Assembly: GCA_948616425.1 (NCBI GenBank) | Contig: CAPGBJ010000094.1 | Coordinates: 1 to 40,590 of the forward strand | DNA length: 40,590 nt | Direction: 5' to 3' | DNA from: an uncultured Oscillospiraceae bacterium | Lineage (GTDB): Bacteria; Bacillota; Clostridia; Oscillospirales; Oscillospiraceae | Part shown: in pieces, positions 14,421-24,034 of the stretch | Layout of the letters: each line of letters starts with the position of its first letter | How positions within the stretch are numbered: position 1 is the first letter of the stretch | Translations under genes and position numbers: made by a program | Notes under the pieces: model-generated | Seen by the model: the letters and a program-made list of their open reading frames with translations, nothing else | Told to the model about the DNA's origin: nothing | Databases searched by the model: none

Positions 14421-15278
14421 ATGAAAGGTATCGTTTTAGCGGCGGGGAAGGGAACCCGCCTGTACCCCATGACCAAGCCGGTGTGCAAGCCGCTGCTGCC
14501 GGTTTATGACAAACCGCTGATTTATTATCCGATTGCTATTTTGATGCAGGCGGGTATCTCTGATATTATGATTATTGTGCCGCCAGGGGAGCGGGAGGTG
14601 TTCCGCGCTTTGCTGGGAGATGGGGAGCAGTACGGCCTGCGGATTTCTTACGCGGAGCAGCCAGTGGCAAGAGGAATCGCTGATGCGCTTTTAATCGGGG
14701 AAAAGTTTGTGGGCAGTGACCGGGTCTGTCTGGTGCTGGGGGACAATATTTTTTATGCCCCCACGCTGGCCTCCACGTTGAAGCGGGCTGCTGCCAATGA
14801 CCGGGGTTCTACTGTTTTCGGCTACTGGGTGGAGGACCCTCGTCCCTTTGGCGTAGTTGAGTTTGACCGGGAGGGCCGCGCGATCTCTATTGAGGAGAAA
14901 CCCCGATATCCCAAGTCGAATTACATTATCCCAGGGCTATATTTCTATGATCACCAGGTGATGGAGATTGCCAACCATTTGAAACCCTCAGCCCGTGGAG
15001 AACTGGAGATCACCGATGTAAACCTGGAGTACCTTCGCCGAGGCCAACTTCAGGTGATTCCTCTGGAGAAAAATTTCACTTGGCTGGACGCCGGTACTGC
15101 TGACAGTCTGTTGACAGCAGGGGAGACCATTAAGCGGATTCAGGATACTACTGGCCGCTATGTGGGGTGCCTGGAGGAGCTGGCCCTTTACGAAGGATGG
15201 GTCACTGAGGAGCAGGTCCACGCCATTGGGAAAGAACTGTCCATGACCTTATATGGAAAGTATTTACAGTGCCTGTAG
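14421..15278 (+). CDS. rmlA: Glucose-1-phosphate thymidylyltransferase
   Basis: The enzyme makes dTDP-glucose from glucose-1-phosphate and dTTP, the first step toward dTDP-rhamnose and related surface sugars. The start MKGIVLAAGKGTRLYPMTKP is the nucleotide-binding signature of sugar nucleotidyltransferases and is placed at ATG 14421, preceded by GAGG; the ORF could extend five codons upstream but that would put the start inside the ribosome binding site. CKPLLPVYDKPLIYYPI, VLGDNIFY, EEKPRYPKSNYIIPGLYFYD and GELEITDVNLEYL are all typical. The length of 285 residues is normal. No other dTDP-rhamnose genes are in the window, so it is an isolated copy, possibly serving a glycosylation locus elsewhere. 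Confidence 0.93.
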   Translation: MKGIVLAAGKGTRLYPMTKPVCKPLLPVYDKPLIYYPIAILMQAGISDIMIIVPPGEREVFRALLGDGEQYGLRISYAEQPVARGIADALLIGEKFVGSDRVCLVLGDNIFYAPTLASTLKRAAANDRGSTVFGYWVEDPRPFGVVEFDREGRAISIEEKPRYPKSNYIIPGLYFYDHQVMEIANHLKPSARGELEITDVNLEYLRRGQLQVIPLEKNFTWLDAGTADSLLTAGETIKRIQDTTGRYVGCLEELALYEGWVTEEQVHAIGKELSMTLYGKYLQCL

Positions 15279-15345
15279 GGAACTGCCTGGTCCAATGGCC
15301 TATCAGGGGCGCGTGGCCTGATCAGGCTAAAAAGGAGAAACTGCT

Positions 15346-16347
15346 ATGAAGCGAATCCTCATGCTGGCCACCGGAGGTACCATTGCCTCCATGGAGAGTG
15401 GCGAAGGGCTCAGTCCTGCCATTACCTCAGAAGAGATTTTAAGCCATGTTCCCGCAGTTGGAAAGCTGTGTCAGGTGGAAGCTGTCCAGCTGATGAATCT
15501 GGACAGTACTAATATCGGCCCAGGCCACTGGCTGGAGATTGCCGGAGCCATTCGGGAGCGATATGACAACTACGACGGCTTTGTTATTACCCACGGCACG
15601 GATACTATGGCCTATACCGCTGCGGCTTTGTCCTATTTAATCCAGGACTCCCCTAAGCCCATTGTGATCACTGGGTCTCAAAAGTCGATTGCCCTCAATG
15701 ATACCGATGCCCGGAGAAACCTGTATGACAGTTTCCTCTATGCCTCTGGCCGGGATTCTCACGATGTGAGTCTTGTCTTTGATGGCAGGGTGATCTTGGG
15801 CACCAGGGCCCGAAAGGAGCGCAGCAAAAGTTTTAACGCATTTTCTTGTGTGGACTACCCGGAGCGGGCAGTAATTCGGGACGGCCGAATTATATGCTAT
15901 TTAGCTCCGCGGTCCTATGCCTATGGGGCAGAGCCGGTGTTCTACGATAAACTGGAGGACAAGGTGCTGCTGCTGACCCTGATTCCTGGAATGGGGGCAG
16001 AGGCCTTGGAGCTGCTCAAGGACAGCTATCAGGCGGTGATCCTCCAGTCCTTCGGTGTAGGCGGCCTGCCGGGTGGAGGGAGCGGCCGTTTGGCTCAGGC
16101 GATGGAGGAATGGCTGGCTGCTGGAAAGACCATTGTTATGATGACCCAAGTGCCCTATGAAGGCAGCGACATGTCAGTATATCAGGTGGGCCAGCAGGTG
16201 AAAGAGCGTTTCCAGCTGATGGAGGCCTACAATATGACTTTAGAAGCCGCAGCTACTAAGCTGATGTGGGTGCTTGGGCAGACCAGGGACCCGGAACAGG
16301 TCCGGGAACTGTTTTACCGCCCCGTGCAGTTTGATGTGATTCGTTAG
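15346..16347 (+). CDS. ansA: L-asparaginase (type I, cytoplasmic)
   Basis: The 333-residue enzyme hydrolyses L-asparagine to aspartate and ammonia. Both catalytic threonine motifs are present: ATGGTIAS near the N-terminus (Thr12) and THGTDTMAYTAA (Thr85-Asp86 region), followed by VITGSQKS. There is no signal peptide, as expected for the cytoplasmic class. GGAG with a nine-base spacer precedes the ATG. It follows rmlA by 67 bases with no clear terminator or promoter between, so the two may be co-transcribed, although they are functionally unrelated. Confidence 0.93.
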   Translation: MKRILMLATGGTIASMESGEGLSPAITSEEILSHVPAVGKLCQVEAVQLMNLDSTNIGPGHWLEIAGAIRERYDNYDGFVITHGTDTMAYTAAALSYLIQDSPKPIVITGSQKSIALNDTDARRNLYDSFLYASGRDSHDVSLVFDGRVILGTRARKERSKSFNAFSCVDYPERAVIRDGRIICYLAPRSYAYGAEPVFYDKLEDKVLLLTLIPGMGAEALELLKDSYQAVILQSFGVGGLPGGGSGRLAQAMEEWLAAGKTIVMMTQVPYEGSDMSVYQVGQQVKERFQLMEAYNMTLEAAATKLMWVLGQTRDPEQVRELFYRPVQFDVIR

Positions 16348-16577
16348 AGAAGGACCAAGTTTATACAAGGTCTGACCTGTAGACAGGGAATGTCAACCGG
16401 ACAAGTGGTGACATGATTCCGCGCGGGATCTGTTCGCGATTTAGTGGAAAAATGGGTCATGTTAAACTGCTTGCATCACATAAATTGCAAAAGCTTATTA
16501 CAATATAAGATAAAAGAATTCCAAAGCAATAGACGAATCAAGATATTTTCTATACTACAGTGAGAATGGAGGTTTCC

Positions 16578-18515
16578 ATGGAGCGCACGCGCCGTTTATC
16601 CGCATGTTTGCTGGCAGTTCTGCTGCTATGCTTCCTGCTGCCCACCTGGGCAGCTACGCCCCAGAATACCACAACGGTGCTCTTTACCCACGACCTGCAT
16701 TCCCACTTTCTGCCTCAGCCTGACGGGGAGGGAGGGGAGTCGGGGGGGTATGCCCGATTAAAGACAGCCCTAGACCGGGAACGGGCCGTCCACCCTGACG
16801 CACTGACGGTGGATGGGGGAGACTTTTCCATCGGCTCTCTGGTTCAGGTGCTTTACACCACCCAAGGGGCGGAACTGCGCACCATGGGGACCTTGGGCTA
16901 TGATGCCACCACAGCCGGAAACCACGAGTTCGACCATACAGGAACCGGTTTTGCCGCCATGCTCAATGCGGTGGCAGGCAGCGGGGACCCAGCTCCGGCG
17001 CTGCTGATGGCAAATTACAAGCCAGCAAACGACAACCCAGATAAACTGGATATTCAGCGGGCGATGGCAAGCTACGGCGTGCAGGACTACATGCTTCTGG
17101 AGCGTGGCGGCATTACCTACGGTATCTTTGGACTGATGGGGGTGGACTCCAACGACTGTGCCCCCGCGTCCGGCTTTGTACTGGGGGATCTGGTATCCAA
17201 CGCCCAGCGATGTGTGGATGCCCTCAAGGCGGAGGGAGCACAGTTTATTATCTGTCTGTCCCACTCTGGAACCAATGAAAAAAAGAAGCTCTCCGAGGAT
17301 GAGCGACTGGCAGAAAAGGTAAACGGTATTGACCTGATTGTCTCTGGCCATACCCACACTACTTTAGCTGAGCCCATCGTGATCAATGACACCTATATTG
17401 TTTCAGCAGGACCTTACTGCCAGAATTTAGGTTCGATTACCATCAATTGGTCCCCTGATGGGGGTAAACATCTGTCTGACTATCGGCTCATTCCCATTGA
17501 TGAGACACTTCCAGAAGATACCGATGTCACCACCTTGGTGGACCGCTGGAAAGGACTGGTGGGGGGGAGCTATTTGGGGCGCTATGGGCTGACCTATGAC
17601 AAGGTGCTTACCCGAACAGACTTTGACCTGCTCACTCCAGAATCTGGAATTCAAGGCGGCAATGCACTGGGGGAATTAGTGGCTGATTCCTTCCTTTGGG
17701 CAGTGGAGAACCTGGAGGAGGATAGCCCCGATGTGCCTACCGTTACAGTCACCGCAGATGGAGTGCTGAGAGCACCCCTGCGTACCGGCGAAATTACCGC
17801 CTCCATGGCGTTCGACGTGTTGTCTATGGGGGTGGGGAGCGACGGCACCTCTGGCTTCCCTCTGGTGGGAGTGTATCTCACTGGAAAGGAACTAAAGGCT
17901 GCAGCCGAGGTGGACGCCTCTGTGACGCCCCTTATGCCTGCGGCCCAGCTATATATGGCGGGGTTGGAGTACTCCTTTAACACGCATCGGATGTTCTTTA
18001 ATCGGGTGACGGATATTCAATTGCATTGGGAGACCTCCACGGAAGTATCCCCAGGACAAATCTCAGTAAAATCAGTATTTGATGACATTCAGGACGACCA
18101 GCTTTACCGGGTCATTACAGGGATGTACTCTGCCCAGATGTTGGGCACCGTGAAAAGCAAATCCCTTGGCCTGCTTTCTCTGGAACCTAAGATGGCTGAC
18201 GGCAGTCCTGTCACCGATTTTGAGGCATGTATCCTCCGAGATAAAAATGGCAGTGAAATCAAGGAGTGGTATGCTCTGGCCGCCTATCTCCAGAGCTTTG
18301 GGGAGGAGGGTGTCCCATCCCGCTATGCCAGACCGGATGGCCGAAAAGATGTCAGCCGCAGTTGGAATCCTATTGAACTGATAAAAAGCCCCAATTGGAT
18401 TACCATTGTGACTTTGCTTGTGCTGACGGCAGCACTTATTTTGATTGTGATTCTGGTCCGGTGGCTGATAGCGGCCAAGCGGCGGCGGCGGTACGGAAAA
18501 GGGAACAGGTGGTAG
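16578..18515 (+). CDS. Surface 5'-nucleotidase / metallophosphoesterase, C-terminal membrane anchor
   Basis: The 645-residue protein has a signal peptide (ACLLAVLLLCFLLPTWA) and a calcineurin-like metallophosphoesterase domain with the metal motifs FTHDLHSHF, GGDFSIGS, GNHEFDHT and SGHTHTT, followed by a 5'-nucleotidase C-terminal domain (GGNALGELVADSFLWAVEN, then TADGVLRAPLRTGEIT). A single hydrophobic span near the C-terminus (TIVTLLVLTAALILIVILV) followed by RRRR anchors it in the membrane with the enzyme outside. It likely dephosphorylates extracellular nucleotides or UDP-sugars for uptake. ATG 16578 is chosen because GGAGG lies five bases before it; the frame also contains a GTG at 16560 and an ATG at 16566, both inside or ahead of that site. 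The 230 bases before it show no clear promoter. Confidence 0.9.
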   Translation: MERTRRLSACLLAVLLLCFLLPTWAATPQNTTTVLFTHDLHSHFLPQPDGEGGESGGYARLKTALDRERAVHPDALTVDGGDFSIGSLVQVLYTTQGAELRTMGTLGYDATTAGNHEFDHTGTGFAAMLNAVAGSGDPAPALLMANYKPANDNPDKLDIQRAMASYGVQDYMLLERGGITYGIFGLMGVDSNDCAPASGFVLGDLVSNAQRCVDALKAEGAQFIICLSHSGTNEKKKLSEDERLAEKVNGIDLIVSGHTHTTLAEPIVINDTYIVSAGPYCQNLGSITINWSPDGGKHLSDYRLIPIDETLPEDTDVTTLVDRWKGLVGGSYLGRYGLTYDKVLTRTDFDLLTPESGIQGGNALGELVADSFLWAVENLEEDSPDVPTVTVTADGVLRAPLRTGEITASMAFDVLSMGVGSDGTSGFPLVGVYLTGKELKAAAEVDASVTPLMPAAQLYMAGLEYSFNTHRMFFNRVTDIQLHWETSTEVSPGQISVKSVFDDIQDDQLYRVITGMYSAQMLGTVKSKSLGLLSLEPKMADGSPVTDFEACILRDKNGSEIKEWYALAAYLQSFGEEGVPSRYARPDGRKDVSRSWNPIELIKSPNWITIVTLLVLTAALILIVILVRWLIAAKRRRRYGKGNRW

Positions 18516-18709
18516 GCGTACTGTAAAACTGGCGGAGGACTGTGGTTCTCTTTTTGTGGCAGTGGACAATGTGATCTGTGCGGCGGATGCCGCTTGATGG
18601 TCGACAGGGCTATACTGATGTTGTATTTCCGTCTGTGGGCGAGGATACGTAGCGGCTTTGACGACAGATATTTGATGAAAATGGAAGAACTCTGACAGGA
18701 GGAGAGACA

Positions 18710-19558
18710 GTGAAGAAGTACGAAATCGCAAAGAAAAAGGTGTTGACGCCGGAGATCAGTCAAATCTCGGTGTACGCACCCCTGGTGGCCGCCAAGGCCA
18801 AAGCGGGCCAGTTCATTATTCTGCGGGTAGATGAGGAGGGGGAGCGGATTCCTCTCACTATCTCCAGCGCGTTGGATGGGCTGGTGACTGTGATTTATCA
18901 GAAGATTGGTGGTACCACTCTGGCTCTAGACCAGCTGAATGAGGGCGACTGCCTCCAGGACTTTGTAGGCCCTCTGGGACTTCCCACTGAGGTGGAGAAT
19001 GTTGGTCGGGTAGCGGTCTTGGGCGGCGGCCTTGGCTGCGCCATTGCCCTCCCTGTAGCCCGGGCGCTGCATGAAGCCGGCAACCAGGTGGACCTGATCG
19101 GTGGCTTTAAAACCAAGGAAATTGTTATCCTAGAGGAGGAGATGGGCCAGGCCTGCACTGATCTGCACATCTGCACCGATGACGGCACCTACGGCTACCA
19201 CGGCTTTGTTACCGGCAAGCTGGAGGAGCTGATCAACAGCGGCGTGAAGTTCGACCGGGTCTTTGCCATCGGGCCCCTGCTGATGATGAAGTTTGCTTGC
19301 AAGCTCACCGAGAAATACAACATCCCTACCACCGTGAGTATGAACCCCATTATGATCGACGGTACGGGCATGTGCGGCTGCTGCCGACTCACTGTAGGCG
19401 GAGAGGTGAAGTTCGCCTGTGTGGACGGCCCTGATTTCGACGGCCACAAGGTAGACTTTGACGAGGTCATCGCCCGGAATGCGACCTATAAGGAACATGA
19501 AGCCAAGGCGAAAGAGAAGCACCTCTGCCGCCTGGGAGGAGGTGCCATGAATGGCTAA
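18710..19558 (+). CDS. nfnA: NADH-dependent ferredoxin:NADP+ oxidoreductase, subunit A
   Basis: The 282-residue subunit belongs to the dihydroorotate-dehydrogenase electron-transfer family. It has an FAD-binding barrel (GQFIILRVDEEGERIPLTIS), an NAD-binding fold (VAVLGGGLGCAIALPVA) and a C-terminal 2Fe-2S region with Cys222, Cys224, Cys225 and Cys237 in GTGMCGCCRLTVGGEVKFAC. It pairs with the downstream subunit to form NfnAB, which bifurcates electrons between NADPH, NAD+ and ferredoxin in anaerobes. The start is GTG 18710 with AGGAGGAGAGACA upstream. It overlaps nfnB by eight bases. The 194 bases before it carry no promoter that I can define. Confidence 0.9.
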   Translation: MKKYEIAKKKVLTPEISQISVYAPLVAAKAKAGQFIILRVDEEGERIPLTISSALDGLVTVIYQKIGGTTLALDQLNEGDCLQDFVGPLGLPTEVENVGRVAVLGGGLGCAIALPVARALHEAGNQVDLIGGFKTKEIVILEEEMGQACTDLHICTDDGTYGYHGFVTGKLEELINSGVKFDRVFAIGPLLMMKFACKLTEKYNIPTTVSMNPIMIDGTGMCGCCRLTVGGEVKFACVDGPDFDGHKVDFDEVIARNATYKEHEAKAKEKHLCRLGGGAMNG

Positions 19559-20936
19559 TATGCAGATGGAAAAGACCCCCATGCCTGAGCAGGAGGCCAA
19601 TGTACGTAATGCCAACTTTAAAGAGGTGGCGTTGGGATATACCCTGGAGCAGGCCCAGAATGAGGCACAGCGTTGCTTGAATTGCAAGAATAAGCCCTGT
19701 GTCAGCGGCTGCCCTGTGGGTATCCCCATCCCCGAGTTTGTGGGCAAGGTGGCTGAGGGCGACCTAGCCGCGGCTTACCAGCTGCTGTCCGACGCCAACG
19801 CCCTGCCCGCCATCTCGGGCCGTGTCTGTCCCCAGGAGACCCAGTGCGAGGGCAAGTGTGTCCGGGGGATCAAGGGCGAGCCGGTGTCCATCGGCCGCAT
19901 TGAGCGATTTGTAGCCGACTGGGCCGCGGAGAACGGCATTGCCAACGTGGCTACCGCCCCCAAGAACGGCCACAAGGTGGCGGTGATTGGCTCTGGCCCC
20001 GCTGGCCTGACCTGCGCCGGCGAGCTGGCCAGAATGGGTTACTCTGTCTCTGTATTTGAGGCTTTCCACACACCTGGCGGTGTGCTGAGCTATGGCATCC
20101 CTGAGTTCCGTCTCCCCAAAGCCATTGTCAAGCGTGAGGTGGCCAACCTGGAGAAGATGGGGGTTGACATCGAATTAAATATGGTCATCGGTAAGGTGCT
20201 CACCATTACCGAGCTCTTTGAGCAGGGATACGAGGCCGTTTTCATTGGTTCCGGCGCTGGCCTGCCCATGTTCATGAAGATCCCCGGCGAGTCTCTGGTG
20301 GGGGTTTATTCCGCCAACGAATACCTCACCCGCATCAATCTGATGAAGGCATACAAGGATGATTCCCCCACCCCCGTGCTCCACAACAAGAGGGTAGCTG
20401 TGGTGGGCGGCGGCAACGTGGCTATGGACGCCGCCCGGTGCGCCAAGCGGCTGGGTGCCGATGTCCACATTGTCTACCGCCGCTCCGAGGCCGAGCTCCC
20501 CGCCCGGAAGGAGGAGGTCCACCACGCCAAGGAGGAGGGCATTGTCTTCGACCTGCTCACCAACCCCGTGTCCATTGAGGGGGACGAGACCGGCCATGTC
20601 CAGTCCATCACCTGTGTGAAGATGGAGCTGGGCGAGCCCGACGCCTCCGGCCGCCGCCGCCCGGTGGTGATCGAGGGCAGCGAGTTCAAGATGGAGGTGG
20701 ACGCCGTGGTCATGTCGCTGGGCACCCAGCCCAACCCCATGAGCTATGACGGCACCCCCGGACTGGAGAAAACCCGGAAGGGCTGTGTCCAGGCCGACGA
20801 GGCGGGCTGTACCTCCTGCCCCAACATCTTCGCCGGCGGCGACGCCGCCACCGGCGCCGCCACCGTCATTCTGGCCATGGGCGCTGGTAAGAGCGCCGCC
20901 AAGTCCATCGACGAGTATATCAAGAGCAAACAGTGA
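19551..20936 (+). CDS. nfnB: NADH-dependent ferredoxin:NADP+ oxidoreductase, subunit B (glutamate synthase small-chain-like)
   Basis: The 461-residue subunit has the N-terminal double cluster-binding domain (RCLNCKNKPCVSGCPVGIPI, Cys42/45/50/54; then RVCPQETQCEGKCVRG, Cys93/99/103), an FAD-binding motif KVAVIGSGPAGLTCAGELAR, an NADPH-binding motif RVAVVGGGNVAMDAAR and the C-terminal FAD contact NIFAGGDAATGAATVILAMG. Alone it resembles the small chain of glutamate synthase (GltD), but the overlapping nfnA identifies it as NfnB. The complex links NADPH to reduced ferredoxin and NADH in the cytoplasm, complementing the PFOR at the right end of the window. A terminator follows. Confidence 0.92.
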   Translation: MANMQMEKTPMPEQEANVRNANFKEVALGYTLEQAQNEAQRCLNCKNKPCVSGCPVGIPIPEFVGKVAEGDLAAAYQLLSDANALPAISGRVCPQETQCEGKCVRGIKGEPVSIGRIERFVADWAAENGIANVATAPKNGHKVAVIGSGPAGLTCAGELARMGYSVSVFEAFHTPGGVLSYGIPEFRLPKAIVKREVANLEKMGVDIELNMVIGKVLTITELFEQGYEAVFIGSGAGLPMFMKIPGESLVGVYSANEYLTRINLMKAYKDDSPTPVLHNKRVAVVGGGNVAMDAARCAKRLGADVHIVYRRSEAELPARKEEVHHAKEEGIVFDLLTNPVSIEGDETGHVQSITCVKMELGEPDASGRRRPVVIEGSEFKMEVDAVVMSLGTQPNPMSYDGTPGLEKTRKGCVQADEAGCTSCPNIFAGGDAATGAATVILAMGAGKSAAKSIDEYIKSKQ

Positions 20937-20945
20937 CCCTAATCG

Positions 20946-20970
20946 GGCGGCCCACTAGGGCCGCCTTTCT
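20946..20970 (+). terminator. Terminator after nfnAB
   Basis: GGCGGCCC (20946-20953) pairs with GGGCCGCC (20958-20965) around a four-base loop, followed by TTTCTTAATTATT. Confidence 0.85.
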
Positions 20971-20998
20971 TAATTATTATTAAATTTTTTTCCAAGGG

Positions 20999-21027
20999 TG
21001 GCAAACATTGAGGAAATGCGCTATAAT
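20999..21027 (+). promoter_or_regulatory. Probable promoter of purB
   Basis: A perfect TATAAT (21022-21027) lies 17 bases after TGGCAA (20999-21004), a poor -35 box. It is placed 35 bases before the purB ATG, leaving no room for a purine riboswitch. Confidence 0.55.
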
Positions 21028-21062
21028 AAACTGGATCAAACGAAAGATGAGAGGCTAATATT

Positions 21063-22499
21063 ATGTCTACTAACCGCTATGAGAGTCCCCTTTCTTCCCG
21101 CTATGCCAGCGATGAGATGCAGTATATTTTCTCCCCAGACAAGAAGTTTTCCACCTGGCGCCGTCTGTGGGTGGCACTGGCACGGGCGGAGATGGAGTTG
21201 GGGCTGCCCGTCACCCAAGAGCAGGTGGACGAGCTGGAGGCGCATACCACTGATATCGACTATGACACAGCCGCCCAGTGGGAGAGAAAGCTGCGCCACG
21301 ATGTGATGGCCCATGTCCATACCTACGGAGAACTGTGTCCCAAGGCGATGCCTATTATCCATCTGGGTGCCACCAGCTGCTATGTGGGGGATAACACAGA
21401 TGTGATTCTGATGCGGGAAGGGCTGGAGTTGGTCCGGGACAAGGTAGTCCGGATACTGGCCTATTTAGCGGACTTTGCGGATAAGTATAAAGAGCTGCCC
21501 ACCCTTGGGTATACCCACTTTCAAGCTGCTCAGCTGGTCACAGTGGGCAAGAGGGCCACTCTGTGGATGAACGAGCTGCTTATGGATTTGGAGGAGATTG
21601 AACACCGTATTGCCACTCTGGCTCTGCTGGGGTCTAAGGGCACAACTGGTACCCAGGCCTCCTTCCTGGAACTCTTTGATGGGGACCATGAGAAGGTAAA
21701 GCTGCTGGAGGGGAAGATTGCAAAAGAGATGGGCTTTAGGGCCGTGGTTCCGGTAAGCGGGCAGACCTATTCTCGGAAGCTGGACTATCACGTGGTTTCT
21801 ACCCTAGCTGGAGTTGCGCAATCGGCCAGTAAGTTTGCCACTGACTTACGTCTGTTGTGCCACTTGAAGGAGGTGGAGGAGCCCTTTGAGAAGAGTCAAA
21901 TTGGTTCTTCAGCTATGCCCTACAAACGCAACCCCATGCGGTGTGAGCGCATCTGTGCCCTGGCCCGGTATGTGATTGTGGATGTAGGAAATCCCGCTGT
22001 CACCGCCGCTACCCAGTGGTTTGAGCGGACCCTCGACGATTCAGCCAATAAGCGGCTCAGTGTTCCAGAGGCCTTTTTGGCCGTGGATGCCATCTTGAGC
22101 ATCTGGGCCAATGTGGCATCTGGCCTGGTGGTCCACCCCAAAATAATTGAGAAACATGTGTTGGAAGAGTTACCCTTCATGGCCAGTGAAAATATCATGA
22201 TGGATGCTGTCAAGCGGGGGGGCGACCGGCAGGAGCTCCATGAGCGGATCAGAGTGCTGTCCCAGGAGGCCGGTTACCAGGTGAAGGAACTGGGGCTTTC
22301 CAACAACCTGATTGACCTGATGGCCGCTGACCCAGCATTCGGCATGACTCGGGAGGAGTTGTCCGTCCACCTGGATCCTGCTGCATATATCGGCCGCTGT
22401 CCGGAGCAGGTGGAGGAATTTTTGGCTGGAGAGATTGCCCCTCTACTGAAGAAGTACGCTGGAGTGCTGAACGGAAAAGAGACCGAACTGAAAGTATAA
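21063..22499 (+). CDS. purB: Adenylosuccinate lyase
   Basis: The enzyme acts twice in purine synthesis, cleaving SAICAR to AICAR and adenylosuccinate to AMP, in both cases releasing fumarate. The fumarase/aspartase-superfamily signature SSAMPYKRNP is at about residues 282-291, and the other conserved regions are HLGATSCYVGDNTD, TLGYTHFQAAQLVTVGKRA (with the catalytic histidine) and RTLDDSANKRLSVPEAFLAV. The 478-residue length fits the longer, eukaryote-like PurB subgroup found in Clostridia. GAGAGG with an eight-base spacer precedes the ATG. It is isolated from other pur genes, and its neighbour downstream is a permease 31 bases away. Confidence 0.95.
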   Translation: MSTNRYESPLSSRYASDEMQYIFSPDKKFSTWRRLWVALARAEMELGLPVTQEQVDELEAHTTDIDYDTAAQWERKLRHDVMAHVHTYGELCPKAMPIIHLGATSCYVGDNTDVILMREGLELVRDKVVRILAYLADFADKYKELPTLGYTHFQAAQLVTVGKRATLWMNELLMDLEEIEHRIATLALLGSKGTTGTQASFLELFDGDHEKVKLLEGKIAKEMGFRAVVPVSGQTYSRKLDYHVVSTLAGVAQSASKFATDLRLLCHLKEVEEPFEKSQIGSSAMPYKRNPMRCERICALARYVIVDVGNPAVTAATQWFERTLDDSANKRLSVPEAFLAVDAILSIWANVASGLVVHPKIIEKHVLEELPFMASENIMMDAVKRGGDRQELHERIRVLSQEAGYQVKELGLSNNLIDLMAADPAFGMTREELSVHLDPAAYIGRCPEQVEEFLAGEIAPLLKKYAGVLNGKETELKV

Positions 22500-22530
22500 A
22501 AATGCTTTAGTAAAGGTGGGTAAAATAATC

Positions 22531-23799
22531 ATGAGACGAGAGGACCGGCACTCATATCTGGCTATGGGTATCACCGCTTTCGCAGTAATTGCGGCGTCCC
22601 TGATGTTGTTTTTTCTGCTGTTTCATATAAAGTCAGTGACAGGATTTCTGAATACCATTGGAAATATTCTGCGGCCTATCTTCATGGGCGCGGTGATTGC
22701 CTTTTTACTGTTGCCTGTTCACCGGAATATTTTGAAGTTCCTTATGGCTATTACTTCAGACAGACGAAAGGCGGACAGCCGCAACCTATCTTTCCTCAAC
22801 TTGATGGCTATTATATTCAGTCTGCTTCTGGCGGTTTTCCTCATTTATCTGCTGTTGGCTATGGTGATTCCCCAGGTGTATGACAGTGTGGTAGGCCTGA
22901 TTCAGGCTATCCCTGACTATATTGAGGTGGTTCAGGGGTGGCTTCAGACGTTTTTTGAGGACAATCCGGATATTCAGGCCTCGGTGATGTCTATCTATAA
23001 TTCCTCGGCAGCTTCGCTGGAACAGTGGCTGAACTCTGACATCTTGCCTAACTTGGAGTCGGCTACTACTACTCTGGACTGGGTGCGCAAAGATATCGTT
23101 CCCAATCTGACTGGCGTGGTCGCTGGGGTGTCCGGTGTGGTAGTGGGGTTTCTGGTGCTGGTGAAGGACTTGCTTATTGCTCTGATTATTTCTGTCTATC
23201 TGCTGGCCCGGAAGGACATCTTTGCTGCCCAGAGTAAGAAAATTGTGTACAGCATTTTCCCCACTCATTTTGCTGACCTGATTGTGGAGGAGTTCCGGAA
23301 CGCCTATAAGATTATGAGCGGCTTTATCAACGGCAAACTACTGGACTCCCTCATCATCGGCATTCTGTGCCTGGTCTGCTGCAATATCTTCAAATTCCCC
23401 TATCCGGCCCTTATTTCCGTCATTGTGGGAGTGACCAACATCATCCCATTCTTTGGCCCCTTTATTGGGGCAATCCCCTGCGGTCTGCTGATCTTCCTGA
23501 TCAATCCCTTGCAAGCAGTTTATTTTGCCATTTTTATTCTGGCCCTCCAGCAGTTTGATGGCAATATTCTGGGGCCCAAGATTTTGGGTGACTCCACAGG
23601 GCTGGCCTCCTTCTGGGTACTGTTTTCCATCCTGCTCTTTGGCGGTCTATTCGGATTCGCTGGGATGGTGCTGGGAGTCCCTGTATTCGCTATGTTTTAC
23701 AGCTTGGTCAGCCGTCTGGTGTCCCACGGTCTGCGAGGCCGGGGTCTGTCTGAAGATACAAAAGATTATATGGGCAAGACCGGACCGATGTCTCGATAA
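22531..23799 (+). CDS. AI-2E family transporter (TqsA/YdiK-like permease)
   Basis: The 422-residue membrane protein has about eight hydrophobic spans and the family hallmarks: an N-terminal pair of helices, an extracytoplasmic loop region (residues about 120-200) with amphipathic helices, and a C-terminal block GVTNIIPFFGPFIGAIPCG followed by LALQQFDGNILGPKILGDST. Members export diverse small molecules or ions; AI-2 export is shown only for some, so no substrate is assigned. ATG 22531 is preferred to the GTG at 22516 because AAGGTGGG lies between them. It is probably co-transcribed with purB and ends on a strong terminator whose stem begins inside its stop codon. Confidence 0.88.
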   Translation: MRREDRHSYLAMGITAFAVIAASLMLFFLLFHIKSVTGFLNTIGNILRPIFMGAVIAFLLLPVHRNILKFLMAITSDRRKADSRNLSFLNLMAIIFSLLLAVFLIYLLLAMVIPQVYDSVVGLIQAIPDYIEVVQGWLQTFFEDNPDIQASVMSIYNSSAASLEQWLNSDILPNLESATTTLDWVRKDIVPNLTGVVAGVSGVVVGFLVLVKDLLIALIISVYLLARKDIFAAQSKKIVYSIFPTHFADLIVEEFRNAYKIMSGFINGKLLDSLIIGILCLVCCNIFKFPYPALISVIVGVTNIIPFFGPFIGAIPCGLLIFLINPLQAVYFAIFILALQQFDGNILGPKILGDSTGLASFWVLFSILLFGGLFGFAGMVLGVPVFAMFYSLVSRLVSHGLRGRGLSEDTKDYMGKTGPMSR

Positions 23800-23844
23800 C
23801 ATAACGCCTCTGTCCCACAGCACAGGACAGAGGCGTTATGTTAT
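23796..23844 (+). terminator. Strong hairpin terminator overlapping the transporter stop codon
   Basis: ATAACATAACGCCTCTGTCC (23796-23815) pairs perfectly over 20 bp with 23825-23844 around a nine-base loop. The left arm includes the TAA stop of the transporter gene. Confidence 0.85.
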
Positions 23845-23981
23845 TGTCGTTGACAAAGGCAAGCACTGGCTATGCCGGTGGGAAAAAAGAGCTTAAAGCG
23901 AGGGGAAAAGTAGACAAGAAAAGACCTCCGAGATAAAGTAAAGTCAAGGTTTGCCCCTGGGGCACGGGCGTGGATTTTCCC

Positions 23982-24010
23982 TTGAAAAGAGATGTAAAAT
24001 TTGGTATGAT
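23982..24010 (+). promoter_or_regulatory. Sigma-A-type promoter of the membrane protein-thiN pair
   Basis: TTGAAA (23982-23987) and TATGAT (24005-24010) are 17 bases apart and end 24 bases before the start codon. Confidence 0.75.
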
Positions 24011-24034
24011 TAGAAAGAAAAGGAGGGAGATCTT